Of a stretch of 64,000 bases of DNA, positions 9,098 to 18,590 are shown piece by piece. The number at the start of each line of letters is the position of its first letter. Position 1 is the stretch's first letter. The notes beneath the pieces were generated by a model. That model saw nothing but the letters and a program-made list of their open reading frames with translations, searched no databases and was not told the DNA's origin. Origin of the DNA: Planctomycetota bacterium (GTDB lineage Bacteria > Planctomycetota > Phycisphaerae > Phycisphaerales > UBA5793); the NCBI GenBank assembly GCA_963205185.1, contig CAUJHZ010000045.1, positions 60,549 through 124,548 on the forward strand. The letters are read 5' to 3'. A program made the position numbers and the translations under genes.

Positions 9098-9835
9098 ATG
9101 CCAAACTGGCTGCAGAACAATCTTGCCACGCTGATCTACGTCCTTGCGGTGCTCATTCCGGCAATTGCGCAAGGTCTCAAGGTCCTCGCAGAAAAAAAGC
9201 GCGAGGCGGATGCGAAGCGCCTGCGCGAGTCGGCCGGCCAGTCTCACTCGGCGCCGGGCCAGCCCGTGATGGTCAGCAGCGCTGAGAGCGCCACGGCCAG
9301 TCCGACAGCCGCCAGCCGTCAGGATCAACTCGCCGCCCAGCGGCAGGCTCAGATCGAAATGTGGAAAGCACGCGAGGCCGCGATGCGCCGCACGAACCAG
9401 CCGACCGCATCGACGCGTTCCGCGGAGGATGAACTCGCGCGAAGACGGCGCGTCGCGATGGAGGAACTTCGCCGCCGGCAGGTTGAAGCCGATCGCGCCC
9501 GAGCCTCGCAGAGCCAGACCCTCAGCCGGCGGCAGCAGGCCGCGATGGAACCTGAACGTCGACGGCAGGCGGGCCAGCGCGCCGCTCGTTCCAACCGCCA
9601 GCAGCCGGCCGCCACGCCGGTGGTTGAGCAGATCGTTGCTTCGCTGGCGCCTCCGTCGGCCGCCGAGCCGATGGTGCGCCTCGCGCCCGCGAGGAGGGCG
9701 GCCGCCGCGGCGCCGCTGGTGCTTGACGCCAAATCGCTTCGCCAGACTTTCATCATGAAGGAACTGCTCGATCCGCCGGTGGCCATGCGCGAGGGCACGG
9801 CCGGCTCCTCGCCCGGCTATCATCTGCCCTTCTGA
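9098..9835 (+). CDS. Membrane-anchored Arg/Gln/Ala-rich coiled-coil protein, unknown function
   Basis: 245 residues from the ATG at 9098. One membrane helix (LATLIYVLAVLIPAIAQG, about residues 7-24) is followed by a charged, Ala/Arg/Gln-rich cytoplasmic tail. The tail has repeated ARRRRVAMEELRRRQVE-like stretches predicted to form helices, then a Pro/Ala-rich region and a short hydrophobic C-terminus. No catalytic motif is visible. Planctomycetes often carry such low-complexity anchored proteins. It sits 51 bases upstream of pgk. Base and codon use match the neighbours, which supports real coding. Confidence 0.6.
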   Translation: MPNWLQNNLATLIYVLAVLIPAIAQGLKVLAEKKREADAKRLRESAGQSHSAPGQPVMVSSAESATASPTAASRQDQLAAQRQAQIEMWKAREAAMRRTNQPTASTRSAEDELARRRRVAMEELRRRQVEADRARASQSQTLSRRQQAAMEPERRRQAGQRAARSNRQQPAATPVVEQIVASLAPPSAAEPMVRLAPARRAAAAAPLVLDAKSLRQTFIMKELLDPPVAMREGTAGSSPGYHLPF

Positions 9836-9886
9836 TTTCCACCCCATTCACACGATTCTGACCCACTGACGGAGCCTTCTTCCGCC

Positions 9887-11092
9887 ATGAGCAAGTTGAG
9901 CATCGAAGACGTCGATGTCGCCGGCCGCCGCGTGCTGACCCGCGTTGATTTCAACGTCCCGCTGGATGACGGTGGCCGCATCACCGACGACCGCCGGATC
10001 CGCGCGGCGCTTCCCACGATCCAGTCGATCATCAGGCGGCGCGGCAAGGTTGTGCTCATGTCGCACCTGGGCCGACCGGCTGAAAATGGCTACGAGGCGG
10101 AGTATTCACTCAAGCCGGCAGCCGCTGCGTTGAGTCAGATGCTCGGCCAGCCGGTGGCGTTCCCCAGCCAGGATTGCGTCGATGCCGCCGCGGCAGCCGC
10201 GGTGGAGTCGCTGGGTGAAGGGCAGGTGCTGCTGCTCGAGAATCTGCGGTTTCACGCCGGCGAGACGGAGAATGACGCGGAGTTCGCGGCCAGGCTGGCC
10301 AGGTATGGGCAGGTGTACTGCAACGATGCGTTTGGCACCGCCCACCGCGCGCACGCGTCGATCGTCGCCGTGCCGCGCTCCATGGGCGCCGCCAAGCGCG
10401 CCGCCGGGCTGCTGCTGCTGGCGGAGGTCAAATACCTCAGCGACATCCTCAAGAATCCCCAGCGCCCATTTGTCGCCGTGCTCGGTGGGGCGAAGGTCAG
10501 CGATAAGCTCGGCGCCATCAAGCGGCTGCTCGACGTCGTCGATGACGTCCTCGTGGGCGGCGCGATGGCGTATACGTTCCTCGAGGTGCTCGGCCGGCGC
10601 ATGGGCAAGAGCCGCGTCGAGCACGACCGCCTTGACGACGCCAGGGAGATCATCGAATTGGCGGCAGAGAAGAAGGCGGACCTCTTCTTCCCCAACGATC
10701 ACGTCTGCGGCAAGGAAATCTCCGACGGGACGCCGATCAAGGTGTTCGAAGATCACATAGAAGACGGCTGGATCGGGCTTGACATCGGCCCACAGACGCA
10801 GCATCGCTACGCCGAGCGCATCGGCAAGGCGCGGACGATCATCTGGAACGGCCCGATGGGCGTGTTCGAGGTCGGCCCGTTCAGCGTCGGAACCAAGGCG
10901 GTAGCCGATGCGATGGCGGCGGCGACGCGCAACGGCGCCACGACCGTCATCGGCGGCGGCGACTCGGCTGCGGCTGTCGAAGCGCTGGGTATGGACGACG
11001 CGTTTTCGCACGTCTCCACCGGCGGCGGCGCGAGCCTTCGGCTGCTGGAAGGGCGCAACATGCCCGGCCTGGACGCCCTGGACGACGCCTGA
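9887..11092 (+). CDS. pgk: Phosphoglycerate kinase
   Basis: 401 residues, the usual length. The enzyme interconverts 1,3-bisphosphoglycerate + ADP and 3-phosphoglycerate + ATP in glycolysis and gluconeogenesis. Landmarks in order: RVDFNVPLDDGG and the DDRRIRAALPTI helix, SHLGRP, NDAFGTAHRAHAS, PFVAVLGGAKVSDK, DIGPQT, WNGPMGVFE, GGGDSAAAVE, and STGGGASLRLLEG near the C-terminus. These cover the substrate Arg/His basic patch and the nucleotide site. The ATG at 9887 is preceded by gga (ggagcc). It is not next to gap or tpi here, so it appears to be a separate transcription unit. Confidence 0.97.
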   Translation: MSKLSIEDVDVAGRRVLTRVDFNVPLDDGGRITDDRRIRAALPTIQSIIRRRGKVVLMSHLGRPAENGYEAEYSLKPAAAALSQMLGQPVAFPSQDCVDAAAAAAVESLGEGQVLLLENLRFHAGETENDAEFAARLARYGQVYCNDAFGTAHRAHASIVAVPRSMGAAKRAAGLLLLAEVKYLSDILKNPQRPFVAVLGGAKVSDKLGAIKRLLDVVDDVLVGGAMAYTFLEVLGRRMGKSRVEHDRLDDAREIIELAAEKKADLFFPNDHVCGKEISDGTPIKVFEDHIEDGWIGLDIGPQTQHRYAERIGKARTIIWNGPMGVFEVGPFSVGTKAVADAMAAATRNGATTVIGGGDSAAAVEALGMDDAFSHVSTGGGASLRLLEGRNMPGLDALDDA

Positions 11093-11207
11093 AAGAATCG
11101 CGAAAACCACCCTCAATTGACCCGACCGGGCTTGCGGCGCTGGTCTGCGGTCCCGCGCGCTGTATGATGCTTCGGCCACGTGAAGCGCGTTCGCGCAGGG
11201 AGGTGAC

Positions 11208-12329
11208 ATGTTCACCGGTCCACTGTCGATTCAGCGTCTGCTCCTGGGCATGAAGCAACATGATGCTTCGGACCTGCACGTCAAGGTCGGCCTGCCGCCC
11301 ACCTATCGCGTCGGCGGGGTGTTGCGCACCATCGACTGCCCGGCCTTGTCTGCCGAGGAAGCCGATCACCTGCTCGATCCGATTGTGCCTGAGCGGCTGC
11401 GGCCGCGCTACGAGCAGTCGGGCGATCTCGACTTTGCCACCTTCAACGAGGTGGGCGACCGCTTCCGCGTGAACATGTTCCGCGCCGGCGGACACGCCAA
11501 CGCAGCCATCCGCCGCGTGAAGGGCGAGATCCCCACGTACAAGTCGCTGCACCTGCCGCCCGTGTACGAGCGCCTCATCACCGAGACCAACGAGGGACTG
11601 ATCCTCGTCGTCGGCGTGACGGGCAGCGGCAAGTCGAGCACGCTCGCGGCGATGATCGAGCACATCAACCACATCCGCGCCGAGCACGTCATCACCATCG
11701 AAGATCCCGTCGAGTATCAGTTCAAGCCGAAACTCTCGATCATCTCGCAGCGTGAACTGGGCATCGACGTACCCGACTACAAGAGCGCCTTGCGCTACCT
11801 CGTGCGGCAGGATCCGGACGTGGTGTTCATCGGCGAGATGCGCGACCATGACACGGTGCTCGCGGCGATCCAGGCGGCCGAGACGGGCCACCTCGTGTTC
11901 GGCTCGATGCACACGGCCGACACGATGCAGTCGATGAGCCGCATCCTCGAATTCTTCCCGCAGACGGAGCACGGCTTCATCCGCAGCGCCCTGGCCAACA
12001 CGCTCAAGGCCGTGTGCGCGCAGCGCCTGCTGCCGGCGATGGAGGAGTTCGAGACCTCGGCCGTGCCCGCGACAGAGGTGCTGCTCAGTTCACCCATCGT
12101 CAAGGACAAGATCCGCGAGGGCGAGGAAGAGGACCTGCCCGCCATCATCGCCCAGAACGCCGAAGACGGCATGCGCTCGTTCACCATGTCGCTCACCGAA
12201 CTCGTCGAGAAGGAGTGGGTGCGCAAGAGCGTGGCGATGGAGTATGCCCCGAACCGCAATGCGCTCGAAGCGGCGCTCAAGGGCGTCGAGGTCAAGAGCC
12301 AGACGCTGGTCAACCGCATTCGCGGATAG
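11208..12329 (+). CDS. pilT: PilT-type retraction ATPase
   Basis: 373 residues from an ATG preceded by ggaggtgac, a strong ribosome site. PilT is the hexameric ATPase that powers retraction of type IV pili. Seen in order: an N-terminal PAS-like part (GMKQHDASDLHVKVGLPP), Walker A GVTGSGKSSTL near residue 136, the Asp box TIEDPVEYQF near 164, Walker B VVFIGEMRD near 204 and the His box AETGHLVFGSMHT near 223. The late motif AIRRVKGEIPTY is upstream of Walker A as in PilT. The C-terminal part is longer and more acidic than in E. coli-type PilT, and includes EEFETSAVPATEVLLSS. No other pilus gene is adjacent. PilU is the main alternative. Confidence 0.92.
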   Translation: MFTGPLSIQRLLLGMKQHDASDLHVKVGLPPTYRVGGVLRTIDCPALSAEEADHLLDPIVPERLRPRYEQSGDLDFATFNEVGDRFRVNMFRAGGHANAAIRRVKGEIPTYKSLHLPPVYERLITETNEGLILVVGVTGSGKSSTLAAMIEHINHIRAEHVITIEDPVEYQFKPKLSIISQRELGIDVPDYKSALRYLVRQDPDVVFIGEMRDHDTVLAAIQAAETGHLVFGSMHTADTMQSMSRILEFFPQTEHGFIRSALANTLKAVCAQRLLPAMEEFETSAVPATEVLLSSPIVKDKIREGEEEDLPAIIAQNAEDGMRSFTMSLTELVEKEWVRKSVAMEYAPNRNALEAALKGVEVKSQTLVNRIRG

Positions 12330-12351
12330 CGGCGGAGCCGGCGCGAACAGA

Positions 12352-12409
12352 AAGCAGCGAGAGCGCACGATCGGGAACTCATGTTCCTGATGATGCGCCC
12401 TCGCTGCTT
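12352..12409. terminator. Long nested hairpin between convergent pilT and cytochrome genes
   Basis: Outer stem aagcagcgag (12352-12361) pairs perfectly with ctcgctgctt (12400-12409); after one mismatch gcgca pairs with tgcgc. The loop holds its own 5-bp hairpin (ggaac/gttcc). It lies between the stops of pilT and the cytochrome gene and probably ends both transcripts. Confidence 0.7.
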
Positions 12410-12434
12410 ATGAGGAGCGATCGGACCGCAGGCG

Positions 12435-15400
12435 TCAGCGCTTGAAGGTCACGTCGGCGCGGGCCGCCTGCCCCGCTTCGACCGTGATGTTCTGCACCTG
12501 CTCGCCGAGTTCCGGATGATGGAAAACCAGTTCGTACTGGCCCGGCGGGAGGCCGGCGATCCTGAACGTGCCGCGCTCGCCGGTCGTGGCGTGATACGAA
12601 TGGTCGAAGGCGTAAATGTACGCCTGCATCCATGCGTGAACGCTGCAGCCCAGATGCATCTGCATCTCAGCATTGGAGAACTGCACGTCCTTGACCATCC
12701 CGGCGACCGGCTGGCCCTCGTTGAAGTTGCCGTTGCTTTCACTCGTGAACTTCAGATTGTGAGCCGTGTTATCCGTGTTCTTCATGCTCAGCGTCTTACC
12801 CGTCGTTACGGTGACCACGTGAGGCGTGTAGACGCAGCCGATCTGGTCGATCTCCTTGTCGCCGTCGAGCGGATTGCCCGCGCCCGAAGGCACGTTGCGG
12901 ATGAACACCACCACGTCGCGCAGCGAGCCGTTGCCGTTGCGGACGATTTCCTCTTTGTAGACCGGAGTGCCACGGTTGGCCTGTGCGCAGAACGTATCGG
13001 CGTTGACGTTGATGCGTGCGGGCCGAGGCAGGCGTCCCTCCACCAGCGCGACGCCGGCCACGGCGCCCATGGCCGCGTCCGGGCTTGAGAGCAGTTCAGC
13101 CACCGCCTCTTCGCGGTCGGCGGCCTGCTCCTCGGGAGTGAGGCGCTTGGTCTCAACATTCTTCGGCTCAGGCTCGGGTTTGGCCTCTTCGCCCTCGCCG
13201 CCTCCGCCCGATTCGACAGGCGATTCGGTCCCTGCCGGCTCGGCCGGCTGGGTTTCGCCGGATGCTGCGGCAGCCTCGCGCCGCTGGCGGAGCACTTCAT
13301 CAAGATCCACTGCCGGCGCGGCGCCAGTTTCGCCACTCAGCGCACTCTCCCCCACTGTGTAGTGGCGGCTGCCGGCGACCATGATCCACTTCGTGATCAG
13401 ATCAATCTGCTCATCCGCGGTGGCGCCGTAGAGCAGTTCCATCTCGGTGCGCTTGGCGTCGGGGAAGTTGGCGAAGGCGCTCACGCGTCCATCGGCGCCG
13501 AAGAGGCTGGGCATCTTCGTGCCGGGCATGATCGCCTGCGGCTTGCGGAGCCACTGCTTGATGTAGTCTTCCTGGAGGCGCTGATAAGAGATGCCCAGAT
13601 TCGGCGCGCTGATCTGATCGTAGATCGTCGGCTTCTTCTCAACGGGCGCTTCGCTCGGACCGTATGGGTCCTGCTCATCGCCGCCGTAGGCGTCCTCTTC
13701 GCCACCGCCGTAGGGATCCTGCTCTTCGGCCCCGCCGTACGGGTCTTCTTCAGCTCCGCCATACGGATCAGGTTCCGCGTAAGGATCTTCTTCCTCGGCG
13801 CCGCCAAAGTCGCCCATCATCTCGGCCTGCTGGAGGTCGAAGATCTTCTCAAGTTTGGTCCAGTCGCCCAGGCGGTGGCAGGCAAAGCAACCCAGATCCG
13901 TCACGATGCCTTCGCCCAGCGCAAACTCCTCGGGCGTCATGTCGTCCACGGGCGGCGCCTGGAACGGATAGTCCACACCGCTGTAGGTGTCGCGCAGGAA
14001 GTGCAGGTCATACCAGATGCGTCCGGCCTTCGCGGCGAACTCATCGGGCGGATCGTGGCGCGTGGGATAGGCGCTTGCGGAATAGAGTCCGAAGTCGCGC
14101 GCGGTTTGAATCAGTTGCTCGCGGGTCTTGTCGAACTGCTCGGGCATGAGCATGCGGCCGACGGCCCTGGACGCGGCGTCCTTGGCGATCTCATCCGCCT
14201 TGGCGCCGTTGTTGCCGGCCTGCCGCGCCGCTTCGAAGGCCGCGTTGTACTGCTTCTCGAATTCGTCGGACAGTGCCGCATCGACCGGCTTGAGGTGCGA
14301 GGCAATGGTCCGCGCATCCATCGTCGTCTGGCCGGCAAGGTATTCGACCAGCCACTGCGTTTCCTGCGGCTGGAGATCGAAACTGGGCATGCGGATCTCC
14401 AGCCAGGGCCGGAGCATCTCGACGTTGTTCAGGAAGGAATAGAACCAGTCGTGCTGGGCCTTGGCGCCGTTGCCGACGATGCGCGGCGGCGCATTGGGCA
14501 GGTTTTCCTGGGTTTGCAGGAAATCGACGGTGCCGTCCTTGCGGCGGACCTCGTAATACTGCCGGATGTTGGGCACGTTGTTGTGCACGTCGTGGCAGCC
14601 GGCGCAGTTGAGCGACTCGGCCATGAGCCGCCCCTTGGCGCGCATCATGCCCATCTCGTCGGTGGTCTTCTGCAGGTTGCCGCGCACCAGCGGAGGCTTG
14701 AGGCTCGTCACGTAGTTGACCAGTGCCGTGATGTCCGAGTCGCGCAGGAAGAAGCGCGGCATGCGCAACTTCAGGTACGGCTCGCCCACCGAGCGAATCT
14801 CGACCTGATCGGCGCTCAGCCCGGAGTCCTTGCGCGTTTCGACGTCGAGGTAATGGCCTTCGACTTCGATCAGCCGCATTGACCGGTCGTTCTTGCTCGT
14901 GTACACGATCTCGCCGGAGTCGGTCATCTCGCCTTCAACGGTGAGCTTGTCGCGATCGAAGATGCGGCTGTTGTGCAGCTTGGCGTAGAGGTAGCCGCGC
15001 CGGTCGTTTTCGACGTGCTCCCACTCCAGGATGCGATCGCTCAGCAGCGGATCATCCGGATCGCCCTGGACCTTGACGGCGTCCTCGGTGAGGCCCTCGC
15101 GCTGCACGAACCAGACATCCACCGAGCTGGGCCGCTGGTGATCGAAGATGTGCTCGAAGTAACCGAAGTCGAGCTTGTGCGGGTCCTTGCGGCCGTAGGC
15201 GGACAGATTCGCGGAAACGGCCAGCGATGAATCGAAACCGGAAATCTGGTGGCACCCGAAGCAGCCGTAGTGCTGGATCATGCGATTGCCCAGGTCGTAC
15301 TGCTTCTCTTCCAGGCTCATCGCGGCGACTTTCTCCCGGGCCGCGCCTTCGGAAATGGCGTTCTTCTGCAGGTTGACCAGCAGCGCATCGAGCATCGGCT

Positions 15401-18356
15401 CATCGACGTCAAAGTGCTGCGGCTCGTACGTCGGGTGCTTCTGCGAGAGCAGATACGCCGACAGGTCGAGCGCTTCCTGTTCAGTCAGGCGCAGGCTCGG
15501 CATGCGCGTGTAATCGGAGTAGTGCGATGGATTGCGCACCCAGTCGTACAGCCAGGCTCGCGCCTCCTCGGGCGTGCGGTCGTGGAGCAGTTTCGTTGCC
15601 ACGCCGGACAACTCGGGCGCGAACTTGGTGTAGCGGTCAGGCTGGTAGTGCATGAGGTACCAGTGCAGCCGGGTGTACTGTTCGGGCTTGATGCGCGGCG
15701 TCGGATTCCCCGAGCCATCGAGCGCGAAGAAGCCGACGTTGTCTTCGGAGGTCTCGACACCTCTCTGGCCCTCGTTCGCCTGCGAATCTTCGGAGATGCG
15801 CTTGAGCGCCGCGTCGCGATCAACGCCGAAGCGCTCCTGCAGATCGATGGCGACCCATTCGAGGCCGGTCTCGTTCACGTTGCTGTGGCACGCGAGGCAG
15901 CCCACTTCCTTGAACAGCGTGCGGCCGGCCTCGACGTCGCCGGCGAGGTTGACGCCCTCGGCGTCGGCGGGCGGCAGGGCTTCGGGCCGGTAGTCCGGCT
16001 TACTCGGGTCGGTCGGAGCCGTCACGAGGTACTTCGCCATCGCCGCCACCTCGGCGCGCGTGCGGCGGATGTCCAGCGGTGAGGAGTTGTTCTCCGTCAT
16101 GAAGAAGTGCGGCATGCGCGTGTTGGGACGGAACGCCTTGGGCGCCCACGTCCACGACGCGATCATGTCTTCGCTGAGTTTGTCCTTCACGTGCACAAGG
16201 CTCGGACCCACCTGGCGCACGTCCGGCATGCCCGGCTGATCGCTCAACGGACTGCCGAGCGAATCGACGGCGTGGCAGTTCACGCAGCCCAGTTGCGTGA
16301 ACAGAAGGCGGCCTTCGGCCAGCACCGGCGCGGTGTCGGCAATCTCCATCTCCTGCGCGTGGCAGCGGGTGCACGACGATTCGATGTAGCGCAAAGCGTG
16401 CATCGGCCGTTCCCAATAGTGAAACTCGACCGGCTCCCACCCGTAGCGATCTTCCCAGTGGCGCTGCTGCTTGACGGCGCGCGACAGTTCACCGGTGCGC
16501 GGGTTGAGATACGCCGCCGAGGTCACATCGTGCGGCTCGCTCGGGAAGCCGAAGGCGTCGTCGTACTTCTCGTTGTCGGCGTACCAGTGATCGTCGTGGA
16601 ACATCTCGGCGTGCTCGCCAGTCGCATCGCCCTCGTGCGTCGATGAGCCATGCGCTGCTGCGGCGCCCTGGTCTCCTTCAGGGCTGAATCCGGCCAGAAC
16701 GACCTGAGGCTGCTCCTGGGCCGGGGCGGCGGGCGCCTGTACTGAGCGGCGCGCCGCCGAAGACTCGCGGATCAGTCCCGATATCTCGTTGTCGGTTCCC
16801 TGCTCGCGCACGAGGAAGTCGGCCACGAGCATGCCGCTGCGCGCATCGACCCAGCGATCCTCGGGGGTGTGAGCGGTGTGCACGAACTGCGTCTCTTCGC
16901 CCGAGCCTTCGTGGCAACTCGTGCAGCCCATGGTGGCGATCGGATGCTCCGAATCCGGATCGGCAAAGAGATCGAGTCGAGGGTGCGCGAGGATGAGCCG
17001 GCTGGCGCTCAGGCGGTGCCGCCCGCGGGCCGCGGCGCCCTCGTTGTATTGATCCACGAGAGCGTGGCGGTAGGCATCGAGAAAGGCGCGGCGCTCCGGT
17101 TTGGACAGCGTCTGGTTGACGATTTCGCCCAGCGTCAGGCGATACTCGACGAGCGGCTCGTACCACTTCTGCCAGTCGTCGGGCCACGCGGCCAGCAGCG
17201 CCTTGCGGATGGCGCGGACGTCGGCCATGCTGGTCACGCCGCTCTGACCCGAGGGCGGCGTCCAGCCCGTGCGGATCGGGCCCTGCGGGTCCGCGCCGGC
17301 GTAAAGCCCGGCGAAGATTCCCACGAGCGCCTCCTGCGCCGCCGCGAGGTGCTTCTTCGGCTCGCCACTCTGCGAAGGCAGATTGGCCACGGCCTGCTCC
17401 CAGAAGCCGAGCACCGCCGCGGGCTCCAGGTCGTGTCGGACCAGATCGAGCGTGCGGCTCTCCTTGCCGCCCGGGAATTCTTCACCCAGCGCCTGGAACT
17501 CGAGGAAGCGCAACACGGCGTCCTCGGCGTAGAGCGGGTTGTCAATCGTCACGTGACAGGACATGCAGCGATCGAGCGTGGGCACCTGCGCGAGGTTTAC
17601 GTCGTTGAGGACGTTCTCGACCTTCTGCTGCTTGATTTTGATGGACGGATTGAACGCATCAAGAATCGGCTTGTCGCGCAGCCAGCCACCCATGGCCCCG
17701 GCAAGTCCGGGTTCGAGTTCTTCCAGATGGCCCGTCGCCTTGTCGAGATCGGCGCGGACATTCTTGATCTTGAGTTGAAGGGCGCTCATCTCCGCTTCCA
17801 TCTCGCGCCGCCTGTTCTTCAACTCCTCCATGCGCGCATTGGCGGCCTGAACTTCGTTGTCGCCACGCCGCTTCTCGGCGAGCAGCGTTTCGAGCTTCTC
17901 TCGCTCGCCCTCGAGTTGCGCCGCGTGCTCCGGAGTGCCCTGGTTCATCTGGACGAGGGTTTCGAGGCGCTCGACGAGTTGCTGCTGGGGCGCGATGTTG
18001 CCGTCCACGAACAACTGCAACTGCTTGATGCGCTTGTCGCGATCGTACTGGATGCGGTCGATCTCCGCACCGATGCGCTGGTACTCCGGGTCGGCTTCGA
18101 GCCTGGCCCGGACATCCTTGAGTTGCTGCTCGAGGGCATCGACGTTGGCCATGTGCACGCGCACGTCCGCCACCGACTTGCTCCAGCGCGTCATCTCCGT
18201 GTCCCAGCGGACGACTTCGACCTGCGGCGCGCGGTACTCGTTGGCCCAGTCCTGGAGCACCGCCGCGATGAAGCAGATCGCCAGCAGCAGCGACGAAACG
18301 GCGAAGATGACGTGGAGTTTGTTCTGGTCGCGGAACGTCTTGGTGGTAACAGGCAC
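12435..18356 (-). CDS. Giant membrane-anchored octahaem cytochrome c / cupredoxin fusion
   Basis: 1,973 residues in one frame. Domains in order: one N-terminal membrane helix (about 15-40), a long coiled coil (about 50-215), then eight CxxCH haem c sites: CMSCH (~264), CTSCH (~477), CTRCH (~664), CVNCH (~692), CLACH (~820), CFGCH (~1033), CAGCH (~1252) and CFACH (~1491). Met-containing ligand segments such as NTRMPHFF, YTRMPSLR, EIRMPSFD and PGTKMPSLF follow several sites. An acidic DPYGG repeat (about 1519-1567) splits the last cytochrome domain. After a Glu/Pro linker comes a cupredoxin-like domain (about 1780-1890) with His in NTAHNL and a C-x2-H-x2-M site (CSVHAWM), then a carboxypeptidase-regulatory-like beta fold (FRIAGLPPGQYEL). 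Type I copper is inferred. The protein should be anchored on the periplasmic side and carry electrons. Similar N-termini occur in planctomycete respiratory cytochromes, but no bc, Rieske or oxidase gene is adjacent here. Confidence 0.92.
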   Translation of the reverse strand: MPVTTKTFRDQNKLHVIFAVSSLLLAICFIAAVLQDWANEYRAPQVEVVRWDTEMTRWSKSVADVRVHMANVDALEQQLKDVRARLEADPEYQRIGAEIDRIQYDRDKRIKQLQLFVDGNIAPQQQLVERLETLVQMNQGTPEHAAQLEGEREKLETLLAEKRRGDNEVQAANARMEELKNRRREMEAEMSALQLKIKNVRADLDKATGHLEELEPGLAGAMGGWLRDKPILDAFNPSIKIKQQKVENVLNDVNLAQVPTLDRCMSCHVTIDNPLYAEDAVLRFLEFQALGEEFPGGKESRTLDLVRHDLEPAAVLGFWEQAVANLPSQSGEPKKHLAAAQEALVGIFAGLYAGADPQGPIRTGWTPPSGQSGVTSMADVRAIRKALLAAWPDDWQKWYEPLVEYRLTLGEIVNQTLSKPERRAFLDAYRHALVDQYNEGAAARGRHRLSASRLILAHPRLDLFADPDSEHPIATMGCTSCHEGSGEETQFVHTAHTPEDRWVDARSGMLVADFLVREQGTDNEISGLIRESSAARRSVQAPAAPAQEQPQVVLAGFSPEGDQGAAAAHGSSTHEGDATGEHAEMFHDDHWYADNEKYDDAFGFPSEPHDVTSAAYLNPRTGELSRAVKQQRHWEDRYGWEPVEFHYWERPMHALRYIESSCTRCHAQEMEIADTAPVLAEGRLLFTQLGCVNCHAVDSLGSPLSDQPGMPDVRQVGPSLVHVKDKLSEDMIASWTWAPKAFRPNTRMPHFFMTENNSSPLDIRRTRAEVAAMAKYLVTAPTDPSKPDYRPEALPPADAEGVNLAGDVEAGRTLFKEVGCLACHSNVNETGLEWVAIDLQERFGVDRDAALKRISEDSQANEGQRGVETSEDNVGFFALDGSGNPTPRIKPEQYTRLHWYLMHYQPDRYTKFAPELSGVATKLLHDRTPEEARAWLYDWVRNPSHYSDYTRMPSLRLTEQEALDLSAYLLSQKHPTYEPQHFDVDEPMLDALLVNLQKNAISEGAAREKVAAMSLEEKQYDLGNRMIQHYGCFGCHQISGFDSSLAVSANLSAYGRKDPHKLDFGYFEHIFDHQRPSSVDVWFVQREGLTEDAVKVQGDPDDPLLSDRILEWEHVENDRRGYLYAKLHNSRIFDRDKLTVEGEMTDSGEIVYTSKNDRSMRLIEVEGHYLDVETRKDSGLSADQVEIRSVGEPYLKLRMPRFFLRDSDITALVNYVTSLKPPLVRGNLQKTTDEMGMMRAKGRLMAESLNCAGCHDVHNNVPNIRQYYEVRRKDGTVDFLQTQENLPNAPPRIVGNGAKAQHDWFYSFLNNVEMLRPWLEIRMPSFDLQPQETQWLVEYLAGQTTMDARTIASHLKPVDAALSDEFEKQYNAAFEAARQAGNNGAKADEIAKDAASRAVGRMLMPEQFDKTREQLIQTARDFGLYSASAYPTRHDPPDEFAAKAGRIWYDLHFLRDTYSGVDYPFQAPPVDDMTPEEFALGEGIVTDLGCFACHRLGDWTKLEKIFDLQQAEMMGDFGGAEEEDPYAEPDPYGGAEEDPYGGAEEQDPYGGGEEDAYGGDEQDPYGPSEAPVEKKPTIYDQISAPNLGISYQRLQEDYIKQWLRKPQAIMPGTKMPSLFGADGRVSAFANFPDAKRTEMELLYGATADEQIDLITKWIMVAGSRHYTVGESALSGETGAAPAVDLDEVLRQRREAAAASGETQPAEPAGTESPVESGGGGEGEEAKPEPEPKNVETKRLTPEEQAADREEAVAELLSSPDAAMGAVAGVALVEGRLPRPARINVNADTFCAQANRGTPVYKEEIVRNGNGSLRDVVVFIRNVPSGAGNPLDGDKEIDQIGCVYTPHVVTVTTGKTLSMKNTDNTAHNLKFTSESNGNFNEGQPVAGMVKDVQFSNAEMQMHLGCSVHAWMQAYIYAFDHSYHATTGERGTFRIAGLPPGQYELVFHHPELGEQVQNITVEAGQAARADVTFKR

Positions 18357-18590
18357 GAGGCGGCTCCTCTGGCGCTTCGCTTCAACTCATCAACCCGTAA
18401 GCCGCACCAGGGGAATCCCACCCTGTTTTTGGGCGAACCCTGCCTGCGCGGACCGGAAGCCCGGCGGCAAGTATATTGAGTGGCTGGAATCGCTCCAAAG
18501 AAGCCAGCCGTGAAATCGTGAAAAAAAGTACGAATACCCGCTGCCGACGCCGCCAGCCTCCCGACCCTCCCCTCACTCAGCGAGAATCTC

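Noticed and set aside
8246..9847. 533-residue minus-strand frame over the ATPase and coiled-coil genes
   Set aside because: Shadow; the plus strand has Walker motifs and a good start.
10106..11215. 369-residue minus-strand frame opposite pgk
   Set aside because: Shadow of pgk.
13362..18479. Long plus-strand frames (506, 277, 179 and 536 residues) opposite the giant cytochrome
   Set aside because: The minus strand holds eight CxxCH sites in one frame; the plus frames lack any family pattern.
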